Made by a program: the position numbers and the translations under genes
Assembly: GCF_900101505.1 (NCBI RefSeq)
Contig: NZ_FMZI01000002.1
Coordinates: 186,001 to 250,000 of the forward strand
Length of the DNA stretch: 64,000 nt
From: Antarctobacter albus
GTDB lineage: Bacteria; Pseudomonadota; Alphaproteobacteria; Rhodobacterales; Rhodobacteraceae
Direction of reading: 5' to 3'
In this document: positions 43,076 to 52,187 of the stretch, piece after piece
How positions within the stretch are numbered: position 1 is the stretch's first letter
How the letters are laid out: every line of letters begins with the position of its first letter
Notes under the pieces: generated by a model
Told to the model about the DNA's origin: nothing
The model's database searches: none
What the model saw: only the letters and a program-made list of their open reading frames with translations

Positions 43076-44295
43076 CTCTCGACGATGAGGGCGTCTGCGC
43101 GCAGCTGCGACAGGTAGCCGTCGGCCAGCTTGGCCAGCCGCTGGTTGCGCAGGCCCACGGTGATCTGGGTCCGGTCCACGTCTTCCTGGATCTCTGCCGA
43201 ACGTCCGCAGAGCATCAGGAAAACCAGCGTCTGCCCGCCCGACCGGGTCAGCGTGGTCGAAACCTCGCCCGGGTCCAGCTTGGACAGTTCCAGGGCGATG
43301 TCGGTGGGCAGGTCGGCCACCGGCAGCGTGCCGCGTTCCAGCACCTCGGGCGGCTGTCCCTTGGCGATGCCATAAAGATCGTCGCAGCGGTCGACGCGGC
43401 CCTCGATCTCGCGCGCCTTGGCCAGGGTCTCGGCAGACCGTCCGCCGGGCATGTAGTAGGCGGCATATTCCACCGCGCTGACCTTGGCCGGGGTATAGCC
43501 GGTTTCCTGCACGTCGCGCATCTGGAACAGCGCGATGGCGCCGTCCAGCGGGATCGGGGCGGTCACTTCGCCCGGGGCAAGGCCCAGCAGCAGCGGTTGC
43601 AGCGGCGGCGGCAGCTCGGAGAGGTCACGCCAGGGCAGGCGGCCGCCGTCCTGGCGCGTGGCGGTCGCGGAATACTGGCGGGCCTCGGCGGCAAAGGCGC
43701 CAAAGCTCTTGATCTGGGAAATCCGCTCGGCGCGGGCGCGCACCGCGTCTTCCTCGCCGGGGCGGACGGGCATGATGATCTCGGAGAGCAGCACGCGCAC
43801 GGTGCTGCCGGTGCCCTGCTGCGACAGGGCGCGGTCGATCTCGTCCTCGGAGACGGTGGCGCGGGCGCCGAACCGCGCCTGCACCAACTGCCGCCAGCTG
43901 AGGCCGGAGTGGACGAAGTCGCGGAAGGTCTGCTCGGCCACACCCTCGGCGCCAAGCGCGGCGACGAACTGGTCTCGGGTCATGCCGGCGCGGCCGGCGA
44001 ATTCCGTCATGCCATCGAGGATTTCCTCGTCGGTCGGACGGATGCCGCTGTCGCGGGCGGCCTGCAGGCGCAGGCGGTCATCGACCAGCTGTTCGCGGGC
44101 CAGCTTGTCCAGGTCGCCCGGGGCGCTCAGGACCTGCAGCATGCGCTTGCGCTGCTGCAGTTCGTAGTTGGTGATGACGCTGTCGTTTACCTGTATCGCC
44201 GGGGCAAAGAGGTTTTGCGCGGCCAGCGGCGCCGGTGCCGTGGCAAGCGTCAGGACCGCGAGAAACGGTGCGAGCAGACGGGTCAGAACGAACAT
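43072..44295 (-). CDS. surA: SurA-like periplasmic peptidyl-prolyl isomerase
   Basis: 407 residues. Signal peptide of about 27 residues (MFVLTRLLAPFLAVLTLATAPAPLAAQ), then the SurA N-domain (IQVNDSVITNYELQQRKRML). A parvulin-type domain lies near residues 170-280, with GEVTAPIPLDGAIALFQM. It chaperones outer-membrane proteins, including LptD, encoded just upstream. ATG at 44295 overlaps the end of lptD by 13 bases. Confidence 0.85.
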   Translation of the reverse strand: MFVLTRLLAPFLAVLTLATAPAPLAAQNLFAPAIQVNDSVITNYELQQRKRMLQVLSAPGDLDKLAREQLVDDRLRLQAARDSGIRPTDEEILDGMTEFAGRAGMTRDQFVAALGAEGVAEQTFRDFVHSGLSWRQLVQARFGARATVSEDEIDRALSQQGTGSTVRVLLSEIIMPVRPGEEDAVRARAERISQIKSFGAFAAEARQYSATATRQDGGRLPWRDLSELPPPLQPLLLGLAPGEVTAPIPLDGAIALFQMRDVQETGYTPAKVSAVEYAAYYMPGGRSAETLAKAREIEGRVDRCDDLYGIAKGQPPEVLERGTLPVADLPTDIALELSKLDPGEVSTTLTRSGGQTLVFLMLCGRSAEIQEDVDRTQITVGLRNQRLAKLADGYLSQLRADALIVER

Positions 44296-46454
44296 GTGCG
44301 GCGGTACTCCTTGCCACTGTTGCCGGCGCCGAACCCTGTCAGCGCGATGGTCAGATCGAAATCGGTGGACGGTTCGACAATGGAGGAAGAGGCGTAGTCC
44401 CGCGTCACCTGGAAGTCCACCTGGATGCATTCGTTGCGGTATTGCAGCCCAAGCCCGACCCGGTCAACCCGCTGGTCGGCCAGATCGTAGCGGGCCTCGC
44501 TGGAGGTGGACCAGTGACGGTTCAATTGATAGCGACCGTCGAAGGTCCATTCCGACTGTGTCTGGTCGCGATCCTCGTCCGCATCCGGGACCAGCAGCAG
44601 GTAGGAGGCCCCCAGGTCCATGCGGGTGGTCGACCAGCCGGCGCGGGCCTCGGCCTTGGAGAAACTGCCGTCATGGTCCAGCAGCCCGCGCGCCGAGAGC
44701 GTCAGACCAAGCGGATTGGAAAAGCGCCCGGCGATCAGCAGGTCTGAGGTGGTGCCGGTCAGCCCGGATGAGCGCGAGAAATCCGTATCGGCGGTTTCGC
44801 GCCAGATCCTGCCAAAGGTCAGCGCGGCGGACCATCCGTCCGGGGCCTGGTGCAGCCAGCGCACCCCGGCGGCCAGCGTCGCACCGTGTTCGCGCCGGTC
44901 GCTGGCGGGAAAGCGCGACAGGGACAGCAGGTTGGCCTCGTCGAACTCGACCCGGGTGCTTTCGTCGTTTGGGTTGCGCAGCCGTTCGCCGCCGACCCAG
45001 CCGAACTGCAGCACGGGTTCCAGCAGGGTGCGCCCGCCGGCGGGGTCCTGGCGCTGCATCGGATAGCGGAATTCCGCCGCGATGCCGGGTATGGCGCGGC
45101 TGACCTCGGCGTCCGAGGTCACGTCCTGTTCGGTCAGGTAGTGATCCACCCAAAGATGCGTCGACAGGCCGGCGCGGATTCCGCCGGGCAGGGTCCAGCG
45201 GTTGCGCCAGCTCATCTCGGCGTTAATGCGCGTCACGTCGCGGCCATCGACCTCGTCGTCGGCATCGGGGCCGTCGGTATCGTTCTTCGACTGCCGCAGG
45301 TGGCCGTGGGTTTCGGCGGCCAGGCGGAGCTCTCCGCCGACGAGCCCGGGAAAGAACCGGCGTTCCAGCCGGTAGTCCGCGATAAAGCGCGGCTGGGTCG
45401 AATTGCTCTCGAAGTCGCGCAGCGTCTGGTAGTTCCGGACACTGGTCTGCATGAAGCTGTCGTAGGTGATCCGGGACAGCGAAAGGTCGCTGGCCAACCT
45501 GTCCTTGTCGTCCAGCCCGTAGTCGTAGAGATAGGAATCGTCCGAGATCGACTTGAGGTTGAACGACAGCTTGTAGTCCCGCGGGAGGCGGAAATTGCCG
45601 TTGGCAAAGAGGTATCCGCGCGGACCGTCATCCATCAGAGTGTCGGACGTCAGCCCGCCCAGCAGCGTCAGCTGGCCGCTGCGGTAGGCCCGCCGATAGC
45701 GGAATTCCAGCGTCCGCGTCTTGGGCGACAGGTAGGGGGTCAGGGTAAGGTCCTGATGACGCCCGATCGGAATGAAGTAGGGCGTCTTGATGCCAAGGCC
45801 GAGGCGCGAGCTGCTGTGGATCGTCGGGATCAGGAAGCCGCGGGCGCGCTCCAGCGTCGGGTCGGGCAGGCGCAGCCGGGGAAAGTAGAAGACCGGCACG
45901 TCCAGCACGCGCAACTGCGCGTCGTCAAAGTACATCTGGCGTTCCAGCTGGTCATGCACGACCCGCGAGGCGCGGATCTGCCACAGCGGCACGCGGTTCT
46001 TGCCGCAGACCTGGCACGAGGTGACGGCGACGCGGCTCAGCTGGGTGAAACGGCCCTCGACCCGGCGCGCCTCGACAGAGGCCAGTTGCAGCTGCTGGTC
46101 CAGGACCATGCGCGCCCCGGACAACAAGCCGTTGCGAAAGCCCTGGTCCATTTCGGCATAGGTGGCGGTGATGACATTGCCGTCGGCGTCGATGATCCGG
46201 ATCGGTCCGTCGATCACAAGCTGGTCGGTGGACTGGTCATAGACGATGCGCTGTGCCGTCAGCCGCAGCCCGTCATGAAAGGCCTCGACATTGCCGGTGG
46301 CCACGAGTCGGCTGTCCGCCTCGACATAGACGTTGTCCGCGACCAGCATCGCCGGGTCCGCCATGTCTTCGCCGTTGTCCTGGGCGCCGGCGGGCAGGGC
46401 CAGAAAGGTGAGGGCCGCAAGGAGACGGGCCAGGCATGTCAGCACGCGTGTCAT
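44283..46454 (-). CDS. lptD: LPS-assembly outer membrane protein LptD
   Basis: 723 residues. Signal peptide (about 24 residues, ending PAGAQ), then an OstA-type beta-jellyroll (VYVEADSRLVATGNVEAFHDGLRLTAQRI), then a large beta-barrel rich in alternating aromatic strands. The last residue is Phe, as in barrel proteins recognised by Bam. It inserts lipopolysaccharide in the outer leaflet. It overlaps lptG by 4 bases and precedes its chaperone surA. Confidence 0.94.
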   Translation of the reverse strand: MTRVLTCLARLLAALTFLALPAGAQDNGEDMADPAMLVADNVYVEADSRLVATGNVEAFHDGLRLTAQRIVYDQSTDQLVIDGPIRIIDADGNVITATYAEMDQGFRNGLLSGARMVLDQQLQLASVEARRVEGRFTQLSRVAVTSCQVCGKNRVPLWQIRASRVVHDQLERQMYFDDAQLRVLDVPVFYFPRLRLPDPTLERARGFLIPTIHSSSRLGLGIKTPYFIPIGRHQDLTLTPYLSPKTRTLEFRYRRAYRSGQLTLLGGLTSDTLMDDGPRGYLFANGNFRLPRDYKLSFNLKSISDDSYLYDYGLDDKDRLASDLSLSRITYDSFMQTSVRNYQTLRDFESNSTQPRFIADYRLERRFFPGLVGGELRLAAETHGHLRQSKNDTDGPDADDEVDGRDVTRINAEMSWRNRWTLPGGIRAGLSTHLWVDHYLTEQDVTSDAEVSRAIPGIAAEFRYPMQRQDPAGGRTLLEPVLQFGWVGGERLRNPNDESTRVEFDEANLLSLSRFPASDRREHGATLAAGVRWLHQAPDGWSAALTFGRIWRETADTDFSRSSGLTGTTSDLLIAGRFSNPLGLTLSARGLLDHDGSFSKAEARAGWSTTRMDLGASYLLLVPDADEDRDQTQSEWTFDGRYQLNRHWSTSSEARYDLADQRVDRVGLGLQYRNECIQVDFQVTRDYASSSIVEPSTDFDLTIALTGFGAGNSGKEYRRTCSF

Positions 46455-47545
46455 CCGTCCTCCATATGCAAGACCAACCCCATTGCAAGGAGAACGGATG
46501 CAACCGGTGGCACCCAGGCAGCAACAAGTGGTGCCAGTTGACCGTTTTCCCCCATGATCTGGGCGAAACTTCGCACATAATACAGACCGAATCCAAGCAG
46601 GACCGCCGAGAGGATCGCGATTCCCGTCCGTCCGAGGCGCGTGGGCCGCATGGTGAAGGCCGCGCCGATCAGGGTCATCGCCACCAGAAACAGCGGGCGT
46701 GACAGTTCCATGTGCATCCAGACGATGTAGCGGCGCGCGGAAAAGCCCGAGGATTCAAGGCCCTGGATAAAGGCGGGCAGATCCCAGATCGCCACCGCCG
46801 AAGGTTTGCCGAACCGGTCGCGGATGCTGTCCTGGGTCAGGGTCGAGGGCAGGCGCAACTCGTCGTGCAGCTTGGCGCCGGACTCGGGGTTCAGGCCCGC
46901 GGTCAGCGGCCAGGCCTTGGCATCGTTCAGCACCCAGTAGCCATCCGACAAGTGTGCGCGATCAGCCTGAATGCGGGTCGCAGGACCGCCGCCCGGGGCA
47001 TAGACCACAATCGAGACGTCAAAGAGCAGGGTCGCCTCGGCATTGGCGCGCGCGGCATGGATCACGGCCTGGCCCTCGTCGCCGCCCTGGCGCAGCCACA
47101 GACCCTCGGGGCCGATGGACAGGGCAGAGGCGCTGCCGCTCTCATAGGTCTCGCGCAGCTCCGTATAGCGTTTCGAGGTCGCCGAAACGATAGGGTTCAG
47201 CAGGCCCACCACCAGCCCGCCGATCAGCAGGGCCACCACCACCGGCGCCATGAGCGCGGTCACTCCGGACCGTCCGCTGGCCCGCGTTACCACCAGCTCC
47301 GACGAACGTGCAAGGCCTAGGAACAGCGCCACGGTCGAGAGTATCATCACCAGCGGCACGATCTCGTAGATGCCGCTGGGCAGTTTCATCAGCGTCACTT
47401 GCACCACCTGGCCAAAGCTGACGCTGTCGTCGAAACGGCGCATTTCCTCGATCAGGTCCAGGAGGCCCTGGAACAGGGCGAAGATCCCGAAGACCGTCAG
47501 GAACATCCAGAGGTAGCGCCGGGCAAAGTAGAAATGCAGGGTCAT
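46451..47545 (-). CDS. lptG: LPS export ABC transporter permease LptG
   Basis: 364 residues. Membrane permease of the LptB2FG complex that extracts lipopolysaccharide from the inner membrane. It has about six helices, three at each end, around a periplasmic jellyroll domain. The start (MTLHFYFARRYLWMFLTVF) is typical of LptG; the upstream frame was dropped. It overlaps lptF by 4 bases at its start and lptD by 4 at its end. Confidence 0.93.
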   Translation of the reverse strand: MTLHFYFARRYLWMFLTVFGIFALFQGLLDLIEEMRRFDDSVSFGQVVQVTLMKLPSGIYEIVPLVMILSTVALFLGLARSSELVVTRASGRSGVTALMAPVVVALLIGGLVVGLLNPIVSATSKRYTELRETYESGSASALSIGPEGLWLRQGGDEGQAVIHAARANAEATLLFDVSIVVYAPGGGPATRIQADRAHLSDGYWVLNDAKAWPLTAGLNPESGAKLHDELRLPSTLTQDSIRDRFGKPSAVAIWDLPAFIQGLESSGFSARRYIVWMHMELSRPLFLVAMTLIGAAFTMRPTRLGRTGIAILSAVLLGFGLYYVRSFAQIMGENGQLAPLVAAWVPPVASVLLAMGLVLHMEDG

Positions 47546-48678
47546 GCGGCGGCCTCCTGGCTGGGCGCGCGCCTGCGCCTTGGCCGGTAGGTCCGCGATG
47601 CCTGCCATAGCAGGACCCAGACGACGGACAGCCCGATGACACTGGGCAGGTAGACCAGCGGCCAGATCGTGTGATCTGCGCGCACCGGGTCCGTCACCAG
47701 GCTTTCGACCAGTTTGACCAGCACCAGAAGGCCGATGGCAAAGACGATCTGCCGGGTCACGCCAAAGCGCGAATACCCACCCACCATCAGCGCCGCGTAG
47801 CCGATCAGCGGCGCAACCATGACTAGCAGCGCCAACTGGAACCGCAGGTGGCCTTCCTCGACCGCCTCTCCGGGCGTGTCGCGGGCCTCTTCGGCCGCGG
47901 CGATCGGCTGGGTGATCAGCTCCCAGGTGGGCATGTAGTTCAGGCGCCGGCTGTTCGGTCGCCCGGCGATCACCAGTTCCGAGACGTCATAGACCAGGTC
48001 GCTGAAATTCGTGGTCGAAAGGCGGCGGCTTTCCAGGTTCATCGTCTGGGCCATGCCCGACAGCATGACCAGCTTTGGCCCTTCCTCGTCGTTGATCAGG
48101 TAGGCCTGTTCCGAGGTGTAGGTCACGTCGCGCCCGGGCGTGCGACGGTCGGACAGGACGACATCGCGCAATTCGCCCTGTTCCGTGATGTCGCGGATGT
48201 AGAAGGTCACGCCATCCACCGGGTGCAGGAAGACGCCGTCGCGCAGCAGGCGCGCGCTGACCGATCCCGACAGCGCCTTTTCGCGGATGCGCAACTGTTC
48301 CAGCGATTTCGGCACCAGAAGATGCGTCAGCACCGACATCATCAGCGCCACGATGATCCCGAAGATCAGCACCGGCCGGGCCAGCCGCCAGGGGGAATAG
48401 CCGGTTGCCTGCACCACAGTCAGCTCGCTGTCGGAACTCAGCCGGTTGGTGACATAGACCGCCGCCGCGAAACTGGCCAAGGGCAGAACCTGGGCGATCA
48501 CCGCCGGCAGCGACAGGGCGGTGAACTCCATCACCACGCGCACCGAATGGCCGTCGGAAATCAACTGGTCAAAGACCGCAACAGCCTTGTTCACCCAGTA
48601 CACAGCCACAAGGACTAGGGCGAAAAAGCCGAACACCACCATCAGTTGCGACAGGACATATCTGTCGAATCTCTGCAA
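47542..48678 (-). CDS. lptF: LPS export ABC transporter permease LptF
   Basis: About 378 residues with the YjgP/YjgQ fold: helices near the N-terminus, a periplasmic domain, three C-terminal helices. The TTG at 48678 is chosen because LQRFDRYVLSQLMVVFGFF is the conserved opening and the preceding reading frame has no similarity. An AG-rich GGGGGGACC stretch lies before it. First gene of lptF-lptG-lptD-surA-pdxA-rsmA and divergent from pepA. Confidence 0.9.
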   Translation of the reverse strand: MQRFDRYVLSQLMVVFGFFALVLVAVYWVNKAVAVFDQLISDGHSVRVVMEFTALSLPAVIAQVLPLASFAAAVYVTNRLSSDSELTVVQATGYSPWRLARPVLIFGIIVALMMSVLTHLLVPKSLEQLRIREKALSGSVSARLLRDGVFLHPVDGVTFYIRDITEQGELRDVVLSDRRTPGRDVTYTSEQAYLINDEEGPKLVMLSGMAQTMNLESRRLSTTNFSDLVYDVSELVIAGRPNSRRLNYMPTWELITQPIAAAEEARDTPGEAVEEGHLRFQLALLVMVAPLIGYAALMVGGYSRFGVTRQIVFAIGLLVLVKLVESLVTDPVRADHTIWPLVYLPSVIGLSVVWVLLWQASRTYRPRRRRAPSQEAAA

Positions 48679-48813
48679 AGGCTTGGTCCCCCCAGACCCG
48701 TCCAATGGCGGCACGCTACCCCATCGCGCGGAATTGGGAAAGGTGGCTCTGGTCAACCGGGGCGGGCGGCGTTACCTCTCGTGGGCGGAACTCAGCTCAG
48801 GAGAAAACGACCC

Positions 48814-50277
48814 ATGACCGATCTGCGCGCGATCAGCTTTGCCGAAGTGGCCCTGGACGGGCTTGAGCAGGCGGAGGGCCGTCTTGCCGTCCTCGTCACG
48901 CCCGAGGGCACGCTCAGCCCCGGCGCGCGGCGCCTGAACCGCCTGACCAAGGGGGCCCTGGGGCGCGCGGTCGAAAGCGAGGCCTGGGGCAAGCTCTCTG
49001 CCGGCGAGGCGTTGAGCCTGGCCTGGCCCGCGGGTCTGTCCGCCGAAGGAGTCGAGATCGTCAAGCTGGCCCGCCGCCCCTCGGTGGCGGAGGCGCGCAA
49101 GGCCGGGGCCACGATGGCCAGGGCCGCAGGCAAGTCGGCGCTGACCGTCCTGGTCGAGGTGACGCGCCTGCCCGAAGAAATCGCGCTGGGCCTGGCGCTG
49201 CGCGGCTACGCCTTCACCGCGCGCAAATCCGAACCCGCCGAGGTGCCCGCCGCCGCGGTCATCATGGTCAAGGCCCCCGAAGAGGCCGAGGCCGCCCATG
49301 CCGCCGCCCGCGCCGTGGCCGAGGGCATCGCCTTTACACGCGACCTGGTCTCGGAACCGGCCAACGTGCTGACCACCATCGAATTCGCCGCCCGGCTGGA
49401 GGCCCTGCGCGAGATCGGGCTGGAGGTCGAGGTGCTGGAGGAAGACCAGCTTGAAAAGCTGGGGATGGGGGCACTGCTGGGGGTCGGCATGGGGTCGGCC
49501 ATGCCCTCCAAGGTCGTGACCATGCGCTGGAAAGGGGCCGAGGGCGCGCCGCTGGCCCTGATCGGCAAGGGTGTCGTCTTCGACACCGGCGGCATCAGCC
49601 TCAAGCCCGCGCAGGGCATGGAGGATATGACGATGGACATGGGCGGCGCGGGCACCGTCTCGGGCGTGATGAAAACGCTGGCCCTGCGCAAGGCCAAGGC
49701 GCATGTGGTCGGCATGGTCGGCCTGGTCGAGAACATGCCCTCGCACATGGCACAGCGCCCCGGCGACATCGTCACCTCGATGAAGGGAGACACGATCGAG
49801 GTCATCAACACCGATGCCGAGGGCCGGCTGGTGCTGGCGGACGTGATGTGGCACGCGCAGGAGGCGGAAAAACCCGCCGCGATGATCGACCTGGCCACGC
49901 TGACCGGTGCCTGCATTGTCGCGCTGGGTCACGAGAATGCCGGTGTCTTCTCCAATGACGACGGGCTGGCGGGCGATTTCCTCAAGGCCGCGCAGGCCGA
50001 GGGCGAAGGCGCCTGGCGCCTGCCGCTGGGCCAGGCCTATGACGACATGCTGAAAAGCCAGAAGGCCGACATCAAGAACGTCGGCGGCCGTCCGGCGGGC
50101 GCGATCACCGCGGCCCAGTTCCTGCAGCGCTTCGTCCAGGAGGGCACGCCCTGGATCCATCTCGACATCGCGGGCGTGGCGCAGGTCAGCAAGGACACCG
50201 ACCTGTCGCCCAAGGGCGCAACCGGCTGGGGCGTGATGGCGCTGGACCGCCTGGTACGCAACCGTTTCGAGGGCTGA
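48814..50277 (+). CDS. pepA: Leucyl aminopeptidase
   Basis: 487 residues, M17 family with two catalytic metals. The signature NTDAEGRLVLAD is present, with GKGVVFDTGGISLKPAQGMEDM and the final GGRPAGAITAAQFLQRF. It removes N-terminal residues in protein turnover; some PepA proteins also bind DNA. ATG at 48814 has AGGAGA upstream. Divergent from lptF by 135 bases, followed by holC. Confidence 0.95.
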   Translation: MTDLRAISFAEVALDGLEQAEGRLAVLVTPEGTLSPGARRLNRLTKGALGRAVESEAWGKLSAGEALSLAWPAGLSAEGVEIVKLARRPSVAEARKAGATMARAAGKSALTVLVEVTRLPEEIALGLALRGYAFTARKSEPAEVPAAAVIMVKAPEEAEAAHAAARAVAEGIAFTRDLVSEPANVLTTIEFAARLEALREIGLEVEVLEEDQLEKLGMGALLGVGMGSAMPSKVVTMRWKGAEGAPLALIGKGVVFDTGGISLKPAQGMEDMTMDMGGAGTVSGVMKTLALRKAKAHVVGMVGLVENMPSHMAQRPGDIVTSMKGDTIEVINTDAEGRLVLADVMWHAQEAEKPAAMIDLATLTGACIVALGHENAGVFSNDDGLAGDFLKAAQAEGEGAWRLPLGQAYDDMLKSQKADIKNVGGRPAGAITAAQFLQRFVQEGTPWIHLDIAGVAQVSKDTDLSPKGATGWGVMALDRLVRNRFEG

Positions 50278-50315
50278 GGATGCGGCGCGCCGGTCGCCGT
50301 GTGGCGGGCGTGCCC

Positions 50316-50380
50316 CTTCTTTGGTTTGACAAATACCTCGGGGGAGTCTGCCCTTGGCAGACGGGGGCGGCGCCCCCATC
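50316..50380. repeat. Intergenic AAATACCTC-GGGG repeat, copy D
   Basis: CTTCTTTGGTTTGACAAATACCTCGGGGG is followed by GTCTGCC-CTT-GGCAGAC (50346-50362) and GGGGGC-GGC-GCCCCC (50363-50377). The clearest copy: core plus two good hairpins, between the pepA stop and holC start. Confidence 0.7.
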
Positions 50381-50407
50381 CCCCGGCCCGCAACCCGGAG
50401 CACCCGC

Positions 50408-50866
50408 ATGGGAGAGGCGTTCTTCTACCACCTGACCCGCCGCCCGCTGGAGGCGGTTCTGCCGGACCTGCTGGAGAAATCCCTGGCCCGGGGCTGGCGT
50501 GTTTCCGTGCGCGGCACGCAGGCACAAAGGATGGACTGGCTGGATCAGAAGCTCTGGTTGGGTCCGGAAGAGGGGTTCCTGCCGCATGGGCTGGCCGGTG
50601 GCCCGCATGACGCGGATCAGCCGGTGCTGCTGACGCTGGATGCAAAATCCGCCAATGACCCCGGCTGCCTGATGTGCATCGATGGCGCCGAGGTGGCGCC
50701 GGAGGAGGTCACGGCCCTGGACCGGGTCTGTGTTCTTTTCGACGGCCACGACGGGGCCGCTTTGCAGCGCGCGCGCGACCAGTGGCGCAGCCTGACCGGC
50801 GCGGGCTGCAAGGCGCAGTACTGGTCCGAGGAATCCGGCCGTTGGGAAAAGAAGGCCGAGAGCTGA
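50408..50866 (+). CDS. holC: DNA polymerase III chi subunit
   Basis: 152 residues. Family-like opening FFYHLTRRPLEAVLPDLLEKSLARGWRV, and later QPVLLT and DGHDGAALQRAR. Chi links the clamp loader to single-stranded DNA-binding protein at the replication fork. pepA-holC adjacency is common in proteobacteria. The longer upstream frame overlaps a repeat and is not used. Convergent with the protease gene. Confidence 0.9.
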   Translation: MGEAFFYHLTRRPLEAVLPDLLEKSLARGWRVSVRGTQAQRMDWLDQKLWLGPEEGFLPHGLAGGPHDADQPVLLTLDAKSANDPGCLMCIDGAEVAPEEVTALDRVCVLFDGHDGAALQRARDQWRSLTGAGCKAQYWSEESGRWEKKAES

Positions 50867-50872
50867 GCGTGA

Positions 50873-51454
50873 TCAGCGCTGCAGGACCAGCTTGCCGCCG
50901 GTGATCTGCAGGCTGGCGAAGCGGTCGAGATAGCTCATCCCCAAGAGTGAATTCTGCATCTCGCCGCCGTTCACGTAGGCTGGCACGCGGGTGTCGGTGA
51001 AGGGGCCGATGGCAACCTCGTCCAGTGTCACGCGCGCCGTGCGGACCACGCCGTTTGCGGTCATGGCCTCGGTCAGGAAATGCAGGTTCTGGTCGTCGAT
51101 GCCCGCGCGCCGCGCCGCGTCGCGTGTCAGCACCATCGAGGTGGCGCCGGTATCGACGACGAAACGCACCGGTGCGCCGTTCACCTGCAGGTTGACGTAG
51201 TAATGTCCGTCGGGCGCGCGCGGCAGTTCGATCCGCCCCTCGCTGGCAGTGACCATCTGTTGCGGCTGCACGGTCTGGCGAATGTCCTGCCAGAGGCCAT
51301 AGATCGCAACGACGCCGACAAAGATAAGCGCCCATGCGGCCATGTATTGCAGCGACTTGTTCAGGTTGTTCCGGTTCTGCACAAAGAACCAGCCCGCGAT
51401 CACGCTGCTCAGCAGCACGAGGTAGATGAGATTGCCGATCTGGTCGCCCGACAT
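50873..51454 (-). CDS. Membrane-anchored retropepsin-like aspartic protease (TIGR02281 type)
   Basis: 193 residues. Two N-terminal hydrophobic segments (about 8-24 and 39-53) anchor the protein, followed by a retroviral-type protease domain with the catalytic motif VVDTGATSMVL (about residues 98-108) and NSLLGMSYLDRF. It is expected to work as a dimer in the periplasm. Targets unknown. It lies between holC and marC. Confidence 0.85.
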   Translation of the reverse strand: MSGDQIGNLIYLVLLSSVIAGWFFVQNRNNLNKSLQYMAAWALIFVGVVAIYGLWQDIRQTVQPQQMVTASEGRIELPRAPDGHYYVNLQVNGAPVRFVVDTGATSMVLTRDAARRAGIDDQNLHFLTEAMTANGVVRTARVTLDEVAIGPFTDTRVPAYVNGGEMQNSLLGMSYLDRFASLQITGGKLVLQR

Positions 51455-51512
51455 GGCTGGCCTCCGATGGTCTGCCCCTGAAAGATAGGCATTCCGCGCC
51501 CGAGGTACAGGG

Positions 51513-52133
51513 TCAGACCGGGGCGAGCCCGAAATTGCGCAGCCCGTCCAGCACGAATTGCACCGACAGCGCGGCCAGAAGCATTCCCAGCAGACGCGTG
51601 ACCACGTTGATCCCGATCCGGCCGAGCGCGCGCTCTATCATGCCCGCGGTCAGGAACAACAGCAGCACCAACAACAGGACCGCGGCCATGACACCCAGCA
51701 CACCGGCCATCGCCAGCGCATCCTCTGCCGCGCCGGCCAGCAGGATCATCGAGGCGATGGCCCCCGGACCGGCGATCAGCGGAATGGCGAGGGGAAAGAC
51801 CGAAGGGTCGGGGAATTCCTCCTCGTCGGCCTTGTCCTCGCGCCGCTTGGTGCGGCGTTCGAACAACATGTCCAGTGCGGTGATGAAAAGCAGGATGCCG
51901 CCCGCGATGCGGAAGGCGGGCATGGAAATCCCGATGAAGCCCAGCACCGCCTCGCCGAAGAAGGCAAACAGCGTCAGCAGGCCAAAGGCGATGATGCAGG
52001 CCCGGTAGGCCACCGCGCGCCGGTGCCGCGCATCCGCGCCCTGCGTCAGCGCGATGAACATCGGCGTCAGCCCGATCGGGTCGATCACCACGAAGACGGT
52101 GAAGAAGGCGCTGATGAGAAAGGCAGTGTCCAT
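51513..52133 (-). CDS. MarC family integral membrane protein
   Basis: 206 residues with about six transmembrane helices. Typical features are FVVIDPIGLTPMFIALTQGAD at the start, and LAIPLIAGPGAIASMILL in the middle. MarC proteins have no settled function; once proposed as antibiotic-resistance proteins, this was not confirmed. A cytoplasmic Lys/Arg/Glu-rich loop (RRTKRREDKADEEE) lies near residue 75. Confidence 0.9.
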   Translation of the reverse strand: MDTAFLISAFFTVFVVIDPIGLTPMFIALTQGADARHRRAVAYRACIIAFGLLTLFAFFGEAVLGFIGISMPAFRIAGGILLFITALDMLFERRTKRREDKADEEEFPDPSVFPLAIPLIAGPGAIASMILLAGAAEDALAMAGVLGVMAAVLLLVLLLFLTAGMIERALGRIGINVVTRLLGMLLAALSVQFVLDGLRNFGLAPV

Positions 52134-52187
52134 GACCTTCGGGCTAGTCGCTCGGGCAGCGCTTGTCTAGCTTCTCCAAAGAGGCGG